Assembly: GCA_900642245.1 (NCBI GenBank)
Contig: CAAAJI010000289.1
Coordinates: 1 to 13,367, forward strand
Length of the DNA: 13,367 bases
Direction: 5' to 3'
Source of the DNA: Fragilaria radians
Taxonomy: Eukaryota; Bacillariophyta; Fragilariophyceae; Fragilariales; Fragilariaceae
The position numbers were made by a program, and so were the translations under genes. A model generated the notes under the pieces. That model had not been told where the DNA came from. It worked only from the letters and a program-made list of their open reading frames with translations, and made no database searches. Positions 9,624-13,367 of the stretch are shown here, piece after piece (positions within the stretch are counted from its first letter, which is position 1; the number at the start of each line of letters is the position of its first letter).

Positions 9624-11267
9624 CTAAAGAACAGGATTATCATCAATCCACAACCCATTATGGCGAATCTGACCATCTGGGAGGGTTTCCATACCATCAC
9701 CATGAGCCTTACCCTTGCGCCATTCACCTATGTAATTTCCTCCACTATTCCAATGACATTCTGATAGCAATAATATAACAATAAGATAAGGTTGATCAAG
9801 AATAATGGAAAAATCTTACATGAACAAACGAAAGAACTTACCTCCAAATCCATCATAGCGGCCGTGCTTCCAATTTCCATTGTAGTATCCACCGTCTGGG
9901 GAAAAGTACTGCCCTTTGCCCTGTCGTTTTCCGTTGTAGAATTCACCGATATATCTGGCACCATCTGGCCAAACCATATTTCCCATTCCATTTATTTGAT
10001 CCAAATGGAACTCTCCGACGTAGACTCTACCATCTGACCAGACAAACTTTCCTCTTCCGTGACGTTGATCGCTTTGGTGTTCTCCTTCATAGGTGCCACC
10101 ATTTGAAAGAGTGGCTATTCCAAGTCCATGCCATCGTCCATGCCTCCATTCACCATCGTAAGTTCTCCCTATGTCATCGTATTCCATACGACCAGCTCCA
10201 TGAGGCATACCAGTGGAAAGTAGGATTACTCCAGTGTACTTTCCACTATCGCCATAGGGGTCAGATAATCGAAAATCTTTGACAACTCTAAGAGCTTCAT
10301 AAATGGTAGAAGTGGCCACTGTAGGACCTAATGAAGAGTTACCTAAAGAGAGAATATTCTCCTCATCGTTAGTACAATCAAGACTTTGATTATAGGGCCC
10401 ATGTGTAACTTCTTCCACATTCGAAAGGTTAGGCTTGACAATACTCGGAAGTTCATTGGAAACTTCCAGTCCTGAGACATTCTCGTGCTGATATTTCCAC
10501 CGTCTAGAGTTCGCGTCAAATGTATCACGGCTGTCAGATGACGTGCTGTCAGACTTCCCACGGGTCAAGGCCTGTTTGATTTCACTCTGTCCTAAGGACG
10601 GAAAAAAGTGCTGCTGAGTAGTCGGATGATTCTCGTGTCCTTCTTTGGAACTAGCATCATACTGCCCATATAATCCTTCGAGATTCCTATCGTTGTCATG
10701 GAGATTTGATGGATTGGGGATCGCTGACTCATCCCTTTTTCCTGTAGAATCATATTTGAAATTTAAGCCTTGGGAGGATGCACTTGAAATTGAAGATTTG
10801 GAGTTATCATTATCGTCCTGATTCCAACTCTTGGACTCCAATGGAGCAACATCGATCACCTCTTTTGAGATATTATCTTTCCTCATCTTGACTTCTTTTT
10901 CCATAAGCTTTTCTTGATTCGCTAATCGTTCTCGCAAAACAGCAAGTTCAATATCTTTTTGATGCAAGGCTGTTTGGAACTTTTGGAGTTGATCCTTCAA
11001 ACACTTGTTTTCGTATTCTTTTTCATCTAGCCACTCACGCATAACAGTTACTGTAGTGCTCATTGAGGTATCAGAAGTTTTAGAATAAAGAAGTGTTGTC
11101 TGTGGTGGTTGTTCTTGAAATTGTTGTTCTTTACAATCCTCCAATTCTCTTAATTGTTTCATCAATTCCATCTCTCGAGCTTTGTTACGTCTGATTTGAA
11201 CAATGTAATCAGATTCTCCCCCATTTGATGTTGTATCGTCATAGCTGTTATTTTGAGGGCCGTTCAT
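9624..11267 (-). CDS. MORN-repeat protein with N-terminal coiled coil, two exons
   Basis: Best read as two exons, complement(9842-11267, 9624-9760), giving 520 residues. The ATG at 11267 has an in-frame TAG fifteen bases upstream. Residues 21-50 and 76-132 are charged and heptad-like (MREWLDEKEYENKCLKDQLQ), a probable coiled coil. Residues 133-330 are Ser/Asn/Asp-rich and probably disordered. Residues 342-505 contain seven MORN repeats with the key Tyr at 344, 370, 393, 416, 439, 462 and 485, spaced exactly 23 apart after the first. They are of the type YxGEWxxGxxHGxGxxxxxDG. An eighth, partial repeat ends at DDNPVL and a TAG (9626-9624). The intron interrupts repeat 6, and splicing restores its YDGFGECHW text, strong support for the model. 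MORN repeats form beta-hairpin solenoids that bind partner proteins or membranes, often at the cytoskeleton or membrane edge. The exact role here is unknown. No catalytic domain such as a PIP kinase is present. Confidence 0.92.
9761..9841 (-). other. Spliceosomal intron of the MORN gene (81 nt)
   Basis: On the minus strand the donor GTAAGT starts at 9841 and the acceptor CTATCAG ends at 9761. The exon joint splits a Glu codon (G|AA). Joining the exons continues the MORN pattern without a break. Reading through the intron instead gives GGKFFRLFM and a stop, which would remove repeat 7 and the tail. Confidence 0.9.
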
Positions 11268-11755
11268 CGTACTGCAGAACTATCGCTTTGTTTGACATGC
11301 ACTCAGTTGGGATGGCCTTGGCAGTCTTCATTGTGTTTTAGTCGCTCAAAGAAGCCTTGACAATAAAAATTCATTACTACGACTAGCGGTACTGAACAAG
11401 TGTATGGGGACGGAGTCTTCTATACCGAACCGTTGATTGTAACATACTAGTTCTAATTTAATGGAAGCATTGACGAACTTTCTTGTGTGCTGATGGCAGA
11501 AATGAAGAGTGGCAAACCCGTCAAAACCATCCAGAACATTGAAATACCAAAGCAACAATGAGTCATTGTGAGAGGACCTGTCAATAATGCCGACCGTAAT
11601 CCACCATTTTCTTATGGAATATTGACTGCATAATAGTGTTCTGCTACCATACTGCTGTACTATCAATTTAGTTTTATGGAATCAAGCCTCAGTAATACCA
11701 TGGAAACAAAAAGGTGCCTTTTGACAAGTTAGGAAGATAACTTTATTTTTGTTCT
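11268..11755. other. Upstream region of the MORN gene, no clear gene
   Basis: This should contain the MORN promoter, but I see no convincing core element. A 106-codon minus-strand frame at 11666-11346 opens with TTG and contains no internal Met, so it is not called. On the plus strand from about 11460 a short run reads SIDELSCVLMAEMKSGKPVK and stops after IPKQQ; it may be a piece of the broken coding region that follows. Confidence 0.35.
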
Positions 11756-12545
11756 CAGTTTTATCATCAATCAAAAGAATTGATTGAGTTTGCTATAAGG
11801 CATTTTGAGCACAAAATTGCACATCCTTTGCTGTCCAAAAGTTATGCCAAAATTTACAGCTATTGGTCTTGGTCTCAAGCTTGAAGAAGCCATTTATGAA
11901 AGATGTAAATGCACCATTCCAGCCAGAGCAGAGATGATGACACAAACACCATCAAAGTTCCCGAATTTGAAGATGATGTCCCTAAACCTGTGTTTTGCTG
12001 GAGAAAAAAGGTTTAAAGAACATCTGCCCTACGTACATAATTTAAAAACCAGCCAAGAGTAGTGGTTGTCAGCCAGGGAGGAGATACCAGAATTGTTATT
12101 CCAATAGAAGCCCGTTTTCCCGTGACGTCATGAGTTTGTTCATTGATAAATGTGGAGCAACATCCACCACAGCTAAAGGATCTCAAGGCATCCCTAATAA
12201 ATGTCTAGAAACCAGTTAACATGTAATTGTGGACTTAAAATCCCATATGGTTGAAATGTGTTATTTTCTTCAATATATACAAGGAATCTCATCAACCGAT
12301 TTGGAGATCATGTAATGTTCTCTAACTTCAAGAAACGTGTACCTTCATCAACACAGTGTTTTTATGCAAATGTAAGATCATCTGTAGAAGAAACTATCAC
12401 AGATCTGACTGACTATTATGGTGACTTTGAAGAAGAAAGACATGCCTAACATTGGAATAGAAGATATCATAAAGCAAAAACACAAGTCAACCATAAGGAT
12501 GCTATTGCACCGAGGGCCATACAAACTGAGAAGGCAAGGGAATAA
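11756..12545 (+). pseudogene. Frameshifted, unidentified coding relic
   Basis: Seven protein-like runs on one strand follow each other in shifting frames. They are FYHQSKELIEFAIRHFEHKI (11759-11884), TAIGLGLKLEEAIYERCKC (within 11805-11938), IKVPEFEDDVPKPVFCWRKK (11933-12012), VVVVSQGGDTRIVIPIEARF (12053-12133), SLFIDKCGATSTTAKGSQGI (12133-12315, one internal TAA), SSVEETITDLTDYYGDFEEE (12258-12449), and HWNRRYHKAKTQVNHKDAIA (12453-12545). Consecutive runs abut or overlap, as expected from a gene broken by small indels. Introns are an alternative for some joints, but I see no consistent GT...AG borders. I do not recognise the protein. It contains mixed acidic and basic segments and no transmembrane stretch. 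Position just left of a possible LTR would fit an element-derived gene, but no protease, integrase, polymerase or RNase H motif is seen. Confidence 0.4.
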
Positions 12546-12663
12546 AAATAATGACAACATTAACTCTGACCTACCTTGGCTAGGATCAAGAAGCAATCCC
12601 TAACACAATAGGTTGTAAGCAATATCAGTTTAAGAACAATATGTTAAGCTAATGAGATGTGTG

Positions 12664-12695
12664 TGTACCGTTGCTCGGAGATGTCCTGTACCGTT
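12664..12695. repeat. Direct repeat of TGTACCGTT
   Basis: TGTACCGTT occurs at 12664-12672 and 12687-12695, 23 bases apart. Its reverse complement AACGGTACA lies at 13320-13328. Extended, 12664-12679 and the reverse complement of the right copy agree at 14 of 16 positions, so these could mark the ends of a small foldback element of about 665 bases. Confidence 0.35.
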
Positions 12696-12702
12696 AGTGC
12701 AT

Positions 12703-12741
12703 AGTAAATAGTAGTAGGATAAACATATCCTTATATTTACT
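12703..12741. repeat. Two-part hairpin, AGTAAATA/TATTTACT outer stem
   Basis: The outer stem AGTAAATA (12703-12710) pairs with TATTTACT (12734-12741). The inner stem AGGATA (12716-12721) pairs with TATCCT (12726-12731) around an AACA loop. The internal loop is GTAGT against TA. Confidence 0.55.
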
Positions 12742-12752
12742 CATCTATCTAT

Positions 12753-12803
12753 GGATAGTCACAAGTAGACTATCCTAATCTATATTGATCACAAGTTTAC
12801 TAT
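12753..12803. repeat. 8-bp hairpin and a diverged direct repeat of its loop
   Basis: GGATAGTC (12753-12760) and GACTATCC (12768-12775) form a perfect stem with loop ACAAGTA. The segment TCACAAGTAGACTAT (12759-12773) recurs 30 bases on as TCACAAGTTTACTAT (12789-12803), with 13 of 15 bases identical. Confidence 0.5.
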
Positions 12804-12990
12804 GATAAACTTAGTGAGGCATAACAATTGCTTATAAATGGAGAGTGTTGTTATACAATCCAGGACCGGATCTAAAGTAAGACAGTTATAACAATGATCC
12901 AAATAAAGATCTAAATTAGAAGATAATTCTTAATTATAAAGAGTTGATATGCAATATGCGGACTGCAAAGAATAAAAGGAAACATATTAG

Positions 12991-13014
12991 TGAGGTTTGA
13001 ACCCACTAACCTCA
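12991..13014. repeat. 7-bp hairpin TGAGGTT/AACCTCA
   Basis: TGAGGTT (12991-12997) and AACCTCA (13008-13014) flank a ten-base loop. On the minus strand the overlapping GTGGGTTCAAACCTCAC (13006-12990) looks like a tRNA T-arm, but the rest of a tRNA is not present. Confidence 0.4.
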
Positions 13015-13111
13015 GAATAGTTTACTGTAAGAATTACTTGAGGAAACTGAAATATGTTTACTTAAACAGTTGGGTTAGACAATAAGGTCCAACATCAAAT
13101 ATTCAACACAC

Positions 13112-13134
13112 TAACTAAACCTATAGGTTAGTTA
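13112..13134. repeat. Near-palindrome around AACCTATAGGTT
   Basis: TAACTA-A-ACCTA (13112-13123) pairs with TAGGT-TAGTTA (13124-13134) as an 11-bp cruciform with one bulged A and no loop. The core AACCTATAGGTT (13118-13129) is a perfect 12-base palindrome. Confidence 0.5.
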
Positions 13135-13209
13135 ATTAATCTAATAGTGCGGTTAAAACGGCCTATCGAAAATAGGGCTTATTTACAAGTGCCAAAGTGC
13201 ACTCCAGAT

Positions 13210-13228
13210 TCACTGGAAATTTCAGTGA
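13210..13228. repeat. Near-palindrome TCACTG...CAGTGA
   Basis: TCACTGGAAATTTCAGTGA is self-complementary apart from one extra base. It is followed by a GATTGAAT direct repeat at 13234-13241 and 13250-13257, between which AATCC and GGATT can also pair. Confidence 0.5.
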
Positions 13229-13367
13229 TCAAGATTGAATCCTTGAAGGGATTGAATATAAGAAGTAGATAGAGTCAACCTATCACACTAGAGAACCAAA
13301 AATCATCAGTCATCCGTACAACGGTACAACTACTAGAAATGGGAAGTAACATATAAGTGTTAGTTTG

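Larger units (their letters stand above)
12846..13367 (+). mobile_element. Possible LTR beginning TGTTG
   Basis: TGTTGTTATAC at 12846 follows the purine-rich AAATGGAGAG, the arrangement expected at a polypurine tract and LTR start of copia-type elements (TGTTG...CAACA). A TATA-like GAATATAAGAAG lies at about 13254-13265, where a U3 promoter could sit. No matching second LTR, CA end or primer-binding site is inside the window, so this is tentative. The region is rich in hairpins and has no coding capacity. Confidence 0.22.

Noticed and set aside
9792..10037. Plus-strand ORF opposite the MORN gene
   Set aside because: It is the antisense shadow of the MORN repeats and crosses the intron.
11346..11666. 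106-codon minus-strand open frame upstream of the MORN gene
   Set aside because: It begins at TTG, has no internal Met, and shows no recognisable motif.
12940..13040. tRNA-like T-arm on the minus strand (GTGGGTTCAAACCTCAC) with near-complementary ends about 74 bases apart
   Set aside because: No D-arm and no five-base anticodon stem can be formed, and no A-box is visible. It may be a chance match or a remote tRNA-derived trace, not a tRNA gene.
5..13319. GTACGGATGAC at 5-15 and its reverse complement at 13309-13319, near both ends of the window
   Set aside because: An 11-base match is expected many times by chance in a window of this length, and the window edges are arbitrary.

Overview
The window looks like nuclear DNA of a diatom (Bacillariophyta) or a close stramenopile. 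It is visibly AT-rich and gene-sparse. One gene carries a short intron with canonical GTAAGT...CAG borders. Two single-exon genes belong to a small-protein type that I recall only as recurrent in diatom genomes (KV.F start, a RGLE motif, then a basic helix ending in a KAD/GKAD motif). No bacterial-style operons, ribosome binding sites or CRISPR arrays are seen. Taxonomy is inferred from protein style only.

Layout. 1-841: no gene; a few ACGTCA/CACGTG-type motifs. 842-2480: a decayed mobile-element ORF broken into two head-to-head pieces. The C-terminal half is on the minus strand, keeps one frame for about 390 codons with three internal stops, and includes a C-C-H-C zinc motif. An apparently more N-terminal piece lies on the plus strand. 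3236-3483: a short minus-strand relic with an FDAWT motif that may come from a hAT-type transposase. 4473-5210 (+) and 6792-7376 or 7601 (-): two convergent, probably paralogous, small diatom-type proteins of unknown function, separated by about 1.6 kb with no visible gene. 7602-9038: no gene, with a purine-rich stretch. 9039-9600 (-): broken coding-like fragments. 9624-11267 (-): the best gene, a 520-residue protein with an N-terminal coiled coil, a polar linker and seven MORN repeats, encoded by two exons. 11756-12545 (+): a chain of coding-like fragments hopping between frames. 12660-13330: AT-rich, hairpin-dense DNA with a repeated and inverted TGTACCGTT motif and a possible LTR start.

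The window reads as three probable live genes inside a graveyard of decayed mobile or pseudogenic sequence. I see no sign that the genes form one pathway and no convincing new defence or biosynthetic system. The most informative items are the inverted element relic, the convergent paralogous pair, the spliced MORN gene, and the unidentified broken coding region next to the structured right end.
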